Shown here piece by piece: positions 1 through 9,768 of a DNA stretch of 64,000 bases. The position numbers and the translations under genes are program-made. Source of the stretch: Tridacna crocea (lineage: Eukaryota; Mollusca; Bivalvia; Cardiida; Cardiidae); NCBI GenBank assembly GCA_943736015.1, contig OX031072.1, positions 17,573,501 to 17,637,500 on the forward strand. Direction: 5' to 3'. Below the pieces are notes generated by a model. That model made no database searches and was not told the origin of the DNA. It saw only the letters and a program-made list of their open reading frames with translations. Each line of letters begins with the position of its first letter. Position 1 is the first letter of the stretch.

Positions 1-3
1 TAA

Positions 4-94
4 ACGGAATTGTCAGGAATACCGCTGTATCAAATCAATGAACTTTTGCGAAAAAAAGAGGTTAAGTGTACTCTCGCTGGGAGGACTTGGACAG
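4..94 (+). CDS. possible penultimate coding exon, unidentified gene (cut by window edge)
   Basis: The frame is open from base 4 and reads through a charged, protein-like stretch (…INELLRKKEVKCTLAGRTW…) to a strong donor, cag|gtatgg, at 94/95. A tcag at 13-16 could be the acceptor, but its pyrimidine tract lies outside the window. Splicing at 94 leaves one base of a codon, which joins in frame to the candidate exon at 589-629. If the donor is not used, the same frame continues to TAA at 184-186 (…GMGRPLVKHFC… then 20 more residues), giving an alternative C-terminus. No domain was recognised. The support is frame, donor and local composition only. Confidence 0.33.
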
Positions 95-186
95 GTATGG
101 GGCGTCCTTTGGTAAAACACTTTTGTAGTACTGTTGTCAAAGCCCAGGACCAGAGCTCCAGAAAAGAGGGAAAGGTGGTATTCTAA
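95..186 (+). CDS. alternative read-through C-terminus of the edge exon
   Basis: The frame of the 4-94 exon stays open across the GTATGG donor for 30 further codons and stops at TAA 184-186. This is either an unspliced or alternative last exon, or intron that is open by chance. It is mutually exclusive with the exon at 589-629. Confidence 0.2.
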
Positions 187-219
187 ATCCATTATTTTTC
201 CTTGAAACCCTATGTTGTG

Positions 220-263
220 GGTACTCCTTAGAATCGTCTCAATGAGACGATTCCAATGAGTAC
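220..263. repeat. short imperfect hairpin
   Basis: ggtactccttagaatcgtct is matched about 18 of 21 bases by the inverted sequence ending aatgagtacc, with a loop of a few bases. No second copy was found in the window. It lies in the intron of the putative edge gene, or in its 3' region if the read-through end is used. Confidence 0.5.
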
Positions 264-588
264 CAACAGTCTAGTGTTTAGTAGAGAATGATGCATATTT
301 TCAATTTTGAAATCAAAATCACTCCCTCTATCTGAAGCTACATGTATGCAAGGACTTTTATGAATATATGACCTGTCTTCGCGATATCAATGATTTAATA
401 TTCAAAGCGGTGTAAAACACGAATCACTCAGTTATGTAGTCATATTTGCCATATTATCTTGATCAATTTGGGTTGTTACACACTTTTAAGTACAGAACCC
501 ATCTTGTACTAGGCGTAATGGTGTCTTTTTAATCATCAGCTCAATCAGTTTCTGGTATTAATTTCACGGTATCTTCTCGTTTTGACAG

Positions 589-629
589 GAGAACATACAA
601 TTCCCATCGGAAAGGTCAAAGGACAGTGA
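589..629 (+). CDS. possible terminal coding exon paired with 4-94
   Basis: The acceptor is tatcttctcgttttgacag|ga, a good pyrimidine tract. Joined to base 94 the frame reads G-EHTIPIGKVKGQ and stops at TGA 627-629. The implied intron of 494 bp carries only a small hairpin. Read unspliced in another frame, the same block is also open for 22 codons to TAA, so the choice of frame depends on the splice model. No family was recognised. Confidence 0.28.
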
Positions 630-1534
630 ACGTTTGTATTGTGTTCCGAGATTCTAACGTGTGTATATGTCACTCTTGCCGGGTGTCTCTTGCACTATCG
701 GTATACTTGTTAGTTTGGTATAGATTGATCGCTTTACTACAAAATTTCCAGTGTAAAGGTGGCCCTTCAGATTTTGAGACGAAAAATTTACAAAGTTACA
801 AAACAAAATCTTCCTTAAACTCCTAAAGCCTTTTATTTTTCATTCATAAAACTCCTGTAGTCAAAAACAACTGGACAACAACAGAAATTAGAGATTTACT
901 ACGGCCCAGGTCGACACGGACAGGAAACATGATCTATTTTTACATGAGCAACTCGCTCATTTAGATACCGGAAATACACAGACGCTTCAAACATAGCGTC
1001 CGAAGAAGACATTATGGAAAATAATTGCATGTTTGTTATGTTATGGAATTTAAGTGTCATTAGTTGCCTGCCAGACACTTGACATTCCCATAATGCTTTT
1101 TTTATTTTCGGCGCGAAATCTTTATTTTAAGAGAATACCGTCGATTTTTTCGTAATTCTATAATTCTTGATTATTGATGATTTGCATTTTTTTTTTTCAC
1201 ATGAGTTTCAGTGCCCCATTAAACATAATTCAAAACATTGTAGGAATCTGACAAATAAATATGAATATACGGAGAACTGGGTCAATTAAAAAAAAAACTG
1301 AAGACAAAAATTGTTAAAAAACAAAGTATAACAAATCTAAGCAGTTTGTTACAAAAAAAATACAGATTAAAGTCCAACTTTGTTTTGGTCATAAGCTTTT
1401 TAAAGCAAACAAAGCATTGGAATGAAGTAAATATGCTTTCCTGCATAAAAAACGTATAATTGAAAGCATAGAAAATTCATTTATTTCACTTTTCTATTTT
1501 GAAAAGCATTTGGTCAAAACGTCACATTATGCTG
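630..1534. other. no recognised feature, AT-rich
   Basis: This stretch is AT-rich with several A and T runs (1186-1200, 1285-1300, 1352-1362). I see no convincing exon, terminal repeat or family copy. It would contain the 3' untranslated region if the 589-629 exon is real, but no clear AATAAA follows closely. Confidence 0.5.
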
Positions 1535-1739
1535 TCCAAAACGTCCGTGGCCAAAACGTCCAGGCCAAAACTTTCGTGGGCAAAACGTCCTGGCCAAGAC
1601 TTCCGTGGCCAAAAAGCCCTGGCAAAAACTTCCGTGTCCAAAACGTCAGTGGCCAAAACGCCCTAGCCAAAAACGTCCGTGGCCAAAACTTCCGTGTCCA
1701 AAATGTCCCAAGCCAAAACGTCCTGGCCAAGACGTCAGT
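1535..1739. repeat. minisatellite, ~15-bp unit, about 14 copies
   Basis: This is an imperfect head-to-tail array of ccaaaacgtccgtgg with unit lengths of 13-16 bp. Units alternate loosely between endings cgtgg and cctgg, which suggests a ~30-bp higher-order unit. Because most units are near a multiple of three, both strands carry open frames across the array (98 codons on plus, 74 on minus) with five-residue periodicity. The frames look like by-products of the unit length rather than a gene. Confidence 0.85.
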
Positions 1740-2108
1740 CCAACGAAACAAACTCGTCGGCCTCCAGTGTAAAGAGATGACTACATTCCAGTTGCGTGTA
1801 CAGTAAGGTATAATTGCTCAATGACAATAACCAGGCCCAATATGATCGCGAATTATACGTTCATATTATAGCCTGTAATCGTATTAGCCAGAGGAAAAAT
1901 GACGTCCTTCTCATTTAGAGGAATTGTAAGTACTGATATGATATTTTCTATGATCTATTTTGGACATTAACATTTAGTTTAAGAGGCATCATCGCATTTT
2001 CATTCGGTTTTTCGATCGCTATATTGCATTTCTTGTCACATTATGGTCTGAAAATTACCTATCTGACTTACATTGGTAATTACAGTTTATTTTTCCATTG
2101 CATTTTAG

Positions 2109-2230
2109 CTGTGCTCTGGCAAAAGGGTGGTTAGTGCATCTCCGGTGTGTATTATTTGAAGCAAATCATAACAAAACCACAGAATCATCGAATCCATTTC
2201 GTTAAAAACCGACTGAATCAAAATCATGCG
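2109..2230 (+). repeat. family C/E element, left-part relic
   Basis: tgctctggcaaaagggtggt, then gtgcatctcc and an accgactgaatca block, match the left part of the E copies at 33663 and 39335. The GC-rich hairpin core and the right end are missing. Confidence 0.5.
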
Positions 2231-2669
2231 AGAAAATAAAATCGACTGAAGTCGCGGCATTAGTCTGTATTTTTTTGCAATGCATTGAACCCAGTTTTCA
2301 GACAGCATATTTCGTATCTGTTATACTTATTGGCGTGATATGAAAGGTTTACCTTTGCGGTCATATATTACTGTCAATTTGTGCGAATGTTGCAATGCAC
2401 AGCTATTCACGTTATATCAGTCACGTCGACAGATCACTTATGTGTTCCTGTTGCGAGGCTAGATCTTCTTGATGTCGGCCTCAATGACGTCCACACACGC
2501 GGGAAGAAATTTTAATACATTAAATGAAACTTTGCCTCAGGATTAAAACATTTGTAGACGACGCAGTTGATAGAGATGAAATGATGGTATTTATCTTTTA
2601 ACAAGTTTTAAGCATTCAGGCTTGAAACCTTTTATAGGGACAGCACAAATTTTCTTGCTGTACATTTAA

Positions 2670-2888
2670 CCCTTTCCCAAGCGACAATATCTTAGACTGG
2701 TCCAAATTGAAAGCACTTGCAGACGACAAAATAAACTGTACTCAAAAATTGAAATGTTTCCAGTAAGGTAGAAAACATTTTGGGAAAAGGAGACAATGCT
2801 GGTTACCAGCATTGTCTCCTTTTTCCAGAATGTTTTCAAAATGCTTCTATCTCAGGGTCGTAAAAACCAGGGATTGTTTGGTAAAGGG
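2670..2888 (+). mobile_element. TTAA-target MITE, family A (copy 1)
   Basis: This is a non-autonomous inverted-repeat element. It lies between TTAA (2666-2669) and a TTGA variant (2889-2892). The ends are ccctttccc…/…gtaaaggg. The inner hairpin 2771-2837 is nearly perfect: gaaaacatt-gggaaaaggag arms meet at GGTTACC (2801-2807). Outside the hairpin lie a tagactggtccaaattgaaa block and a cagggtcgt block seen in every full copy. The TTAA target and CCC-start ends fit piggyBac-like elements. No transposase is present. Confidence 0.8.
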
Positions 2889-3009
2889 TTGAGTCCTTTC
2901 TCGTAGTTCTATTGCTCGGTCTTTTTTCTATCGATGTTTGAAGGTCAAGCAATTCAGTTATCCAAATCGTTGTCATCGTTACAAAAGATAATAGTATATA
3001 CCAACGTAA

Positions 3010-3240
3010 GCAAAGGGAAAATGCAGATAAACGGTTTTTTCTCCTTTTCCAACAAGATTTTTAGAAGCTTTCAGGGTTGTCAAAATCAGGAATTGTTTGT
3101 TAAAGAGTTCATGAACACTTCACAAGACAATCCCATGTTTACCGATCCTGACAGAGAAAATTTAGAGGGGGGGGGGATGATTTACCATACGATAAATAAC
3201 AACTATCTTGTTTTCCTTTTCCTTTTCTAACAATGTTGTT
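3010..3240 (+). repeat. two decayed family A fragments
   Basis: ctccttttccaacaagattt, aggaattgtttgttaaagag and a following TTCA resemble the right half of family A. A second piece at 3130-3240 has ttttccttttctaacaatgt. Both lack the matching left hairpin arm. Confidence 0.4.
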
Positions 3241-3779
3241 TTCACTTACATAGGCAAGTTATATTATATGAACCACATTTCATTTCCCGTCCCGTGAAGG
3301 CTTCGAAAAATGGACAAAGTTGACTATGTGTGGTTTGTTATAGACTTCTGTCGTTAAAGCAACCCATATCGATACATTACCATTGGGCATTGCATTGCAC
3401 CGCACCTTCTGCAAATTTATATAGAACACAAGGTAATCGCTTCCAATAATGATAGTAGGCGAACTAAATTTCCTCGAGCATCGGAACATATTCTTGTTTG
3501 TTTATTCGTGTGAGAAAACTTTCAATATAGAATATTTACACCTTTTGCAGTGCTTACAATGCACGAATACAGTAGATCAACTGTGTGCTGACAAATCTAT
3601 TCCCAATTGAACTGAAAATTCAAATACGCAGTTCCTAATAATCTAAGAAGCATGTTTGGTATACAGTAACACGAAGTCAATAGAATGCAAAACATTGTGT
3701 TTATTCATTTTAACGTCAATGCAGTGGTAAAATAGGCTGCAACAACAGTTTTTGTGGTTTTGGATGTTGATTTATTTAC
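3241..3779. other. no recognised feature
   Basis: A minus-strand frame of about 69 codons at 3280-3489 is open but has no convincing splice sites or composition. I see nothing else here. Confidence 0.4.
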
Positions 3780-3985
3780 TCTTTGCCACACTAATCTCAC
3801 GTTCTAACGACCTTTTAGCGTTTTGTAAACATTTTGGAAAAAAAGAAAATGTTGGTAATATTCTTTTCCTTTTCCAATTTGTTTCCCCACTGAAAGACAC
3901 GCCGTGTCATTTGAACCACATGTATTCGTTGTCAACAAATGCTTTCAACTTGGACAAGTCTAAAATTTTACCGACTCTTAAAAAT
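3780..3985 (+). repeat. decayed family A copy
   Basis: The hairpin remnant (cattttggaaaaaaagaaaatg, then ttcttttccttttcc) is followed by caaatgctttcaacttggac and aagtctaaaattttaccgac, the family A right half. The termini are lost. Confidence 0.5.
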
Positions 3986-4677
3986 CTTATAGATACCATT
4001 ATATATGTTTTTTCTCCTTTAAAATATGTTGATATTATGTGTCTATCTCATATCAATCTTTGTATGTAATGCAACCTTTTGCCACAATGTTTTCATAAGT
4101 TTCACTCTAAAAAACCGAAAATTCGCAGCATTAACATCAGTTTTGCTCTAAACGAGCATAAACATGTAGTTGTCACAATCATCACCTATTATCGCAATGT
4201 TTTCAAGGGAATTCATTCAGAGGTACATGGAAAGTCGAAATTTATTAGTGGTCTTCCTCCAAGACAGCATTACAAGTCGCATTTTTTGAGAGCTTACCTC
4301 TACCATAACATTAAAATATCAACCTTAGTAGGTTACCATTTGACACAATGTTTTCAAAAGATTTCCTGTAAATGGGCATGAAAATCACAATGTTTTTATA
4401 AGCTTTGCTCTAAAAGAGCATAAAGGATAGCTGTAATATTTTTTATGCCAACATTTATATAAAGTGATTTTTTTTTCTTCACTAATTTTTGTCTCTTCAG
4501 TTTATATACCTGTTTTAAATATCAGTTGTAATGTTATGTATATAAATGAGGTTTGTATAGAGTTTTGTGTCGATTTAGACATGATGTTAATCCCTTTTCT
4601 CTTAATCTGCAAACTGCAGAATAAACAGTTATATTCCAGCAGCATTGTCACATGTACTTTGATTCTTTGCCAATCGT
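3986..4677. other. diffuse family A debris
   Basis: Several short stretches such as ccacaatgttttcataag (4081) and acaatgttttcaaaagattt (4345) repeat the family A hairpin flank. No copy has definable ends. Confidence 0.35.
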
Positions 4678-4681
4678 TTAA

Positions 4682-4852
4682 CCTCTAGGCTGCTAAGCGC
4701 TGCTCGATGACAGTTGATGGGCTGTGTGGATCAGGATCAGACTGCACAAAACGTATGGTCTGATCTCGGATCTACACTGTCCCATAGGGAGGATATTCCT
4801 CTCAATAACATAACTTTGAAAGTTTTATTTGAGTAATTTGGCAGAATAGAGG
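4682..4852 (+). mobile_element. TTAA-target MITE, family B (copy 1, short)
   Basis: It lies between TTAA (4678-4681) and TTAA (4853-4856). The ends are cctctaggctgctaagcg and gcagaatagagg, a short terminal inverted repeat. The core hairpin is ggatcaggatcagactgcac facing ggtctgatctcggatctaca. At 171 bp it is shorter than the 205-bp form because sequence before the right end is missing. Confidence 0.75.
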
Positions 4853-5286
4853 TTAAGAATGTATCTTTTGTCATAATGCTTCCAAAAGGTTAAAGACAAA
4901 CATAGTTTTGATAGTTCGTTTCTTTTATCTTTTCAATGAATAACACACTTCTGTCACAATATTTTCAAAATTGTCAACTATCTGAAACATTAAGATAACT
5001 AGCAAACTTGTGAGAAGACATCGAGAATTTATTTTTTAAATGTTAACGTTTAGTTGTATTAGGATCTTCTGTCACATTTTTTTCTTTAAGGTCTTCAGCT
5101 ATCAGTTTTTTTTGCTCACATGTTAATTGGTTTAAGAACATTGTCAGTAGGTATCGTATTTTCTCTTTCATTTTTTTTTCATTTATAAGCTGAAAATATA
5201 TTACAAACGTATATTACAATTTTCTCCAGAGTTGTTAACTGCAGGAGCTTATAAATTGTTGTAAATATGTCACTCATTGTACAAAA

Positions 5287-5372
5287 TTGTTGTATATTAT
5301 GTAAGTGTATATGGGCCAGAGGCCTAAATACTTGAATAAAGGTATATTGATATTGATATTGATATATCAGTG
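5287..5372 (+). repeat. possible LINE 3' tail with ATTGAT-type microsatellite
   Basis: Sequence reading gggccagaggcctaaatac is followed by ttgaataaaggt and then repeats of ttgata. A GGCC-palindromic motif, AATAAA and a short tandem tail together resemble the 3' ends of animal non-LTR retrotransposons. No reverse-transcriptase frame lies upstream, so it is at most a 5'-truncated copy. Confidence 0.3.
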
Positions 5373-5539
5373 ATAGAACAAAAACTAAATTTTTCATGAA
5401 TGACCTTAGTTTCACCAGTAGTAGATTAGAGCTATGACCCACTTCCTTCCCCGCCCCTCCTCAACACACACACAAAATCCAAGGACTAACCGCAAAAGTC
5501 GAAAAGGGTAAAAGTAGGGTGCACAACATGTCGAACTTA

Positions 5540-5581
5540 GACTTCAATTATAGCTCGTATGACTTCAATTATAGCTCGTAT
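5540..5581. repeat. 21-bp perfect tandem duplication
   Basis: The 21-base unit starting gacttcaattatagctcg occurs twice head to tail with no mismatch. This points to a recent slippage or repair event. Confidence 0.9.
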
Positions 5582-5771
5582 GTGTAATGTTGTCAAAAAG
5601 GCAACAATAAATTGGAATTTATCCATAAATTTTTTTTCCGAAACCTAATATGGTTTTGATGACCAGAGCACATAAAATTGCAATGATAGTTATAAAGTCT
5701 CTGACAGGCATCGGGCTAATGTGTTTGTGTCTTTCTCCATGAAAAAGTAGTTAAATGTATATACATAAAGT

Positions 5772-5814
5772 GTCGATTCACATCAGCCTGTACAATCCTT
5801 GCAGGCTGACACAA
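5772..5814. repeat. family C/E hairpin fragment
   Basis: gtcgattcacatcagcctgt and cttgcaggctgacac form the GC-rich core of family C/E with the outer parts gone. Family P copy 1 begins immediately after it. Confidence 0.5.
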
Positions 5815-6629
5815 GCCGGTGTAATGCAGAGAAATTACCCTCCCCTACAAAATGGCCCGGGTCATTTCACTATGTAGAGGAATGACCTTGATATTATTCT
5901 ACGTAGAGAAATGACCCAATAACTCATTTCACTACATAGAGGAATGACCCGGTCATTATTCTACGCATCTTCGCAAGCCAAGGCTGACGATTCACTACGC
6001 TACTCTACCCTTGGCGGATTGAGCTTGATTTTTACATTCCCACGATACGCTTTTTCATTGGATGCAGCCGGCTCTAACTGCAACGAATGAAATCGCTCAT
6101 AGCATTTCACTTTTGATAAAAATAGAATAAGATCGCTACATTTCGAATAGAAGGTAAACATGGAAACCCACGTGGATGTCTGCTTATCGCTTCATGTGTA
6201 TATTCGTAAGCGGTTTGTAAAACGATATTTCATTGGCTTTTTGAAATATGATGTAAAAGGGTACAATAACCAGCATCCAATAGAGGGCGCATCGCAGGAA
6301 TCTCGAAATCGGGCTCAATCAGCCAAGGTAAGATCCACGAAATGATCGTAACCTTGGCTCGCGAAGATGTATTCTACGTCGAGAAGTGTCCCCAGACGTC
6401 ATTTCACTACGTAGAGGAATGACCCAGGTCATTTTTCTACGTAGAGAAATGTCCCTAAAAGTCATTTCACTACGCATAGAGAATGTCCCCGGTCATTATT
6501 CTACGTAGAGAAATGGCACCAGAAGGCATTTCACTACGCATAGGAATGGTCCAGGTCATTCCTCTACGTAGTGAAATGACCCATGGGTTATTTTGTAGGG
6601 GAGGGTCATTTCTCTGCATTACACCGGCC
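5815..6629. mobile_element. family P MITE, copy 1, split by a nested family Q insertion
   Basis: The terminal inverted repeats are gccggtgtaatgcagagaaa and tttctctgcattacaccggc, flanked by CAA (5812-5814 and 6630-6632). A 3-bp target duplication is typical of PIF/Harbinger elements. Inside, a ~62-bp unit made of gtcatttcactacgtag and ctacgtagagaaatgac is repeated about five times, each with a tctacgtaga-type palindrome. Removing the nested Q copy and its 9-bp duplication leaves about 402 bp, against 180 bp in copy 2. Confidence 0.75.
5966..6369. mobile_element. family Q DNA transposon derivative, copy 1 (nested)
   Basis: This 404-bp element has ends catcttcgcaagccaagg and ccttggctcgcgaagatg; the terminal inverted repeats extend imperfectly for about 65 bp. 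It is flanked by a perfect 9-bp duplication, tattctacg, at 5957-5965 and 6370-6378, and tattctacg is a normal part of the family P unit. A 9-bp duplication fits Mutator-like and some Merlin-like transposons. The 61-codon frame inside (6160-6345) is not conserved in copy 2. Confidence 0.85.
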
Positions 6630-6944
6630 CAACTATTTGCTCTTGTGAATTCTCAACATGTCCATATACAGTTCTCCTTCATTATTCAATCGTATATTAG
6701 CCAAAACGAATCCATATCATGCACACAAATTGCTTGGTATACGAAGATTCTTTTTTTGGCAGTACGCATTACATTTTTTTCAATGAATAAATCTGCGAGA
6801 CCAAGCATGGTTCCAGTGTAAATCACAAAACACATGAATAAATGAGCTGCGAATAGGCGCTCAAACTGTTTTGTAGTCTTGTATAAAACTTCAAAACCAT
6901 AAAGCCTTACGAACAAATGGGACACGAGACACCATTTTGAACCA

Positions 6945-7055
6945 GGGTCTGAATTCACCAACCATTCTTAGAATTATTGTTCTGTGTATAATTCTCAATA
7001 GTTTTCTAAATTTGAAATGCAACACAACTGCCGATTGACTAAACAAATTGTCTGA
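6945..7055 (+). repeat. family F element, left half
   Basis: gaattcaccaaccattctta and the downstream aatgcaacacaactgccgat match the left half of family F. The central palindrome and right half are absent. The overlapping minus-strand frame at 6686-6961 has a hydrophobic stretch but no recognisable family. Confidence 0.6.
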
Positions 7056-7164
7056 GTTTGTACGTTTTGTTTCCTTCAAACTCTTCGACAATAACACTAC
7101 GAACGTTCAGAAAAAGGTTAGTGAATATGAACCTAAGATTGTTTTCATCAGCCATTACAAAATT

Positions 7165-7416
7165 GCTTGCAACACTCGAAAAGGGACATTCGGACATTTG
7201 CGTAAAGTGTCGTCTCGGGTCAGCCTGCGCAGTCCTGCGCAGGCTGATCCGAGGCGGCACTTTCCGTTTTCAGGTAATGTTCTGTTATGCAAAACTCTAC
7301 AGTAGCAGAAAATCTGATGAAGTCGTTAAATTCCCTTTTCGGATTAGCCTTCGCAGGCTGATCCGAGACGGCGCTTTACGTAAGTGTCCGAATGCCCCTT
7401 TTTGCATGTAGCAAGC
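7165..7416. mobile_element. family C/E double-hairpin element, C type (copy 1)
   Basis: The inverted ends are gcttgcaacactcgaaaagg and cctttttgcatgtagcaagc, extending about 45 bp with cggacatttgcgtaaag facing ctttacgtaagtgtccg. It has two internal GC-rich hairpins: gtgtcgtctcgggtcagcct…aggctgatccgag at 7207-7255 and ttttcggattagcct…aggctgatccgag at 7336-7368. Copy 2 at 53604-53860 has the same two-hairpin plan and near-identical length. Confidence 0.75.
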
Positions 7417-7524
7417 CAAATAATGTTTTAATACTGAAGTTCTAGACTAGTCTTCGGTTTGACCAAAACAGAATGTATTCCAGCAATTCATAAATGTAAC
7501 TTGAATTTTCGTAAAGAACACATG

Positions 7525-7670
7525 CGAAAGCTAGACCGTTTGTGTGCCGTGTAAGTGAAAGCTAGATCGTTCGTCCTCATTACACAAATGTTCGAGCACA
7601 ACTTAAAGACAAGTGAAAAGATAGAGTGTTCATCCACATTATATGTGAAAGCTAGATCCTTGACTTGGAA
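7525..7670 (+). repeat. degenerate gtgaaagctagat repeats
   Basis: The motif gtgaaagctagatcgtt recurs in degenerate form near 7525, 7554, 7612 and 7648 with irregular spacing. This is likely an old decayed tandem array. Confidence 0.45.
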
Positions 7671-7769
7671 TATACTCTTGACTTATACTCCGTGTTCGAC
7701 ACGATATTCTACCGGTAAGGCATCACAAATATTGCAGAGTCTGACACCCATGGAAGTCCGAGTCTAACT

Positions 7770-8292
7770 ACGAAATAAGCATTTCTTCGATGCAAATGTT
7801 TGTTAAGTAAACGATGCATGTTTTGAATAGCTTCAATGGGAAAACAGAGGTAAATATCCATTTTTCAATATTTTCTAACCAAAATTACACTTTTTTATAA
7901 GAAAATGTTCAAAGATTTGATAAACATATAGAAAACCAATTCTGGTTTTGTTAAACATCGTTGGTGCAAATCTATAATCGGGCTCATTTTAACAAATATA
8001 TTCAACATGTAATACTTTTTATGACGTGAAACGGCAATAAAAGCACGGATGCCAACGATAAATATATTCTATTTCTAAGCCTTGTAAGAGTTCAATGGCT
8101 TCAATTAAAGCTGCATTGATGATCTCTAGGACATAGACAGGCATTCTGACAAACGCTCTAGTAGTTTGAATTTGCGCATTTCTGAAAAGGAGATAAAACT
8201 TTCTATCAACTATTTATCACATAATAACAATTTTTTACGACCTTAAGGGAGAGATCTTATGAAGAACACCGTGAGAAAGGGAGGAAATGTTG
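7770..8292. other. no recognised feature, AT-rich
   Basis: I see no family copy, tandem repeat or exon-like block in these 520 bases. Confidence 0.5.
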
Positions 8293-8296
8293 TTAA

Positions 8297-8515
8297 CTAA
8301 TTACCAGACGACAATATTTTAGGCTTATCAAAATCGAAAGCTTTGGCAGATGACAAAATAAAAGTGACTGAAAATTTGAAATTTGTTTTGTGAAGGGTAG
8401 AAAACGTTGTGGGAAATGGAGAAAATGCTGGTTACCAGCATTTTCTCCTTTTCCTACAATGTTTTCCAAAGGCTTCTTTCTCAGTCGTCAAAAGTAGGGT
8501 TTGTGTGGTAATTGT
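8297..8515 (-). mobile_element. family A MITE (copy 2)
   Basis: It has perfect TTAA duplications (8293-8296, 8516-8519) and is 219 bp long. The ends are taattaccagacgac and tttgtgtggtaattg. The hairpin centre is GGTTACC. Confidence 0.85.
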
Positions 8516-8539
8516 TTAACTAGCACTTTCTTCTTTTAC

Positions 8540-8660
8540 CACCATGATTTCTACACTTTCATTGGCAAGTTCTACAATACAAAAGGCATTTAATTTGTCG
8601 TCTGCACATACTTTGGAATTAAAGAAGTCTAAACTTTTGTCGGGTGGTAAGGTTTAAAAA
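8540..8660 (+). repeat. family A right-half relic
   Basis: tttaatttgtcgtctgcaca, then aagtctaaacttttgtcggg and tggtaaggtttaa are recognisable family A right-half blocks. The hairpin is gone. Confidence 0.45.
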
Positions 8661-9137
8661 GCATGCAAAGCTAATCAAGAGAGCTTTGTTGCCACATTAA
8701 ACTTCTGTAATGTATAGGAGTCTCTATTTCCAATCTTCGAAACCCAATCGGCCTTCCCTCTCTGTTTGTCCCTTATCTCAAGTATCAGTAGCATAATATA
8801 TTTGTTTTTTATGTCTTCATTTATTCTCTGAATACAGCATGCCATTTTCAATTAGTGAAGCTTCTCAAATTTTTATTATACTACTTCTTCAGGAAATCCT
8901 CTGAATGGTTTTGGGTATAAGGCTTCATAAAGTTTACGATTCTTAAAAAAGAAGGTCTCATAAAGGTCAATATAATTTCCTTAGCACCCAACTCGTCACA
9001 GAACGAAATTGTAGCCTAATGACATTGGGTTGAGGATTTTGGAAACATCGTGGGAAAAGTGAGTAACAAATTAAAAAAAAAAATCTCATTTCCCATGCTG
9101 TGTTAAAGCCCTTCTTTCCTAATAATTCTAGCTTTAA

Positions 9138-9348
9138 CTCTGTAGCACAAAATGACGACTTTTGAGGAAAAAGCCTTTTGAAAACATTGTGGAAAAAGGG
9201 GAAAATGCTGGTAACCAGCATTTTCTCCTTTTCCCACAAAGTTTTCTACCCTATCAACGCAAACTTGCAGCATTTGAACCGCTTTGAAATTGTCTCTGTA
9301 AATGCTTTCAATCTGGATAGGTCTTAACTTCTGCTGCGTGGTAAAGGG
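9138..9348 (+). mobile_element. family A MITE (copy 3)
   Basis: It is flanked by TTAA (9134-9137 and 9349-9352) and is 211 bp long. The centre is GGTAACC, the reverse orientation of copy 2. The right end gcgtggtaaaggg is intact. Confidence 0.85.
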
Positions 9349-9352
9349 TTAA

Positions 9353-9764
9353 ATTGCAGTCTGCAAATGCCTCGATATTGGATAAGACCAATACGAGGTC
9401 ATTTGAAAAAAAAAATCAACGTTTTGCAAAATATTCCATTACTTTTACCACTTTCTTTAGAAAAAGTTTTTCGACAATATTTAGGGAAAAGGTGAACATG
9501 TTGCATTTTGTCCCCCTCCCCCTCTTTTGTGTTTCAAACACTTTCAAAGAAAACAGTTAATCGTTTATAGACCGTTAAAATTGTCTTCTGCAAAGGCTTT
9601 TAATCATTTGCGCCACACTTAAATAGTCATCTGCAAATGCTTTCAAATTTCAATAATCGAGATTGACGCCCGCAATTGATTTCAATATGGACAAATCTAA
9701 GATTTTGTTTCATCACTGTTTTGATAAACATATTTCCCCAGGGTCGTTAAATCCCAATAGTTGT
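9353..9764. other. stacked family A fragments
   Basis: The phrases cttttaccactttctttag, attgtcttctgcaaaggctt and tcatctgcaaatgctttcaa are parts of family A in broken order. They look like several truncated copies rather than one element. Confidence 0.35.
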
Positions 9765-9768
9765 TTAA

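Noticed and set aside
1535..1739. CRISPR array from ~15-bp repeats
   Set aside because: Units are contiguous without spacers; it is a minisatellite.
2459..2536. Minus-strand 25-codon frame reading …LPACVDVIEADIKKI before a stop
   Set aside because: It is protein-like but very short, has no acceptor, and the plus strand is open over the same bases.
2771..2837. Bacterial rho-independent terminator or attenuator
   Set aside because: The hairpin recurs within a TTAA-flanked element at many sites in a eukaryotic context.
6686..6961. 91-codon minus frame with a hydrophobic segment
   Set aside because: It overlaps a family F left half at its start and is within the length range expected by chance.
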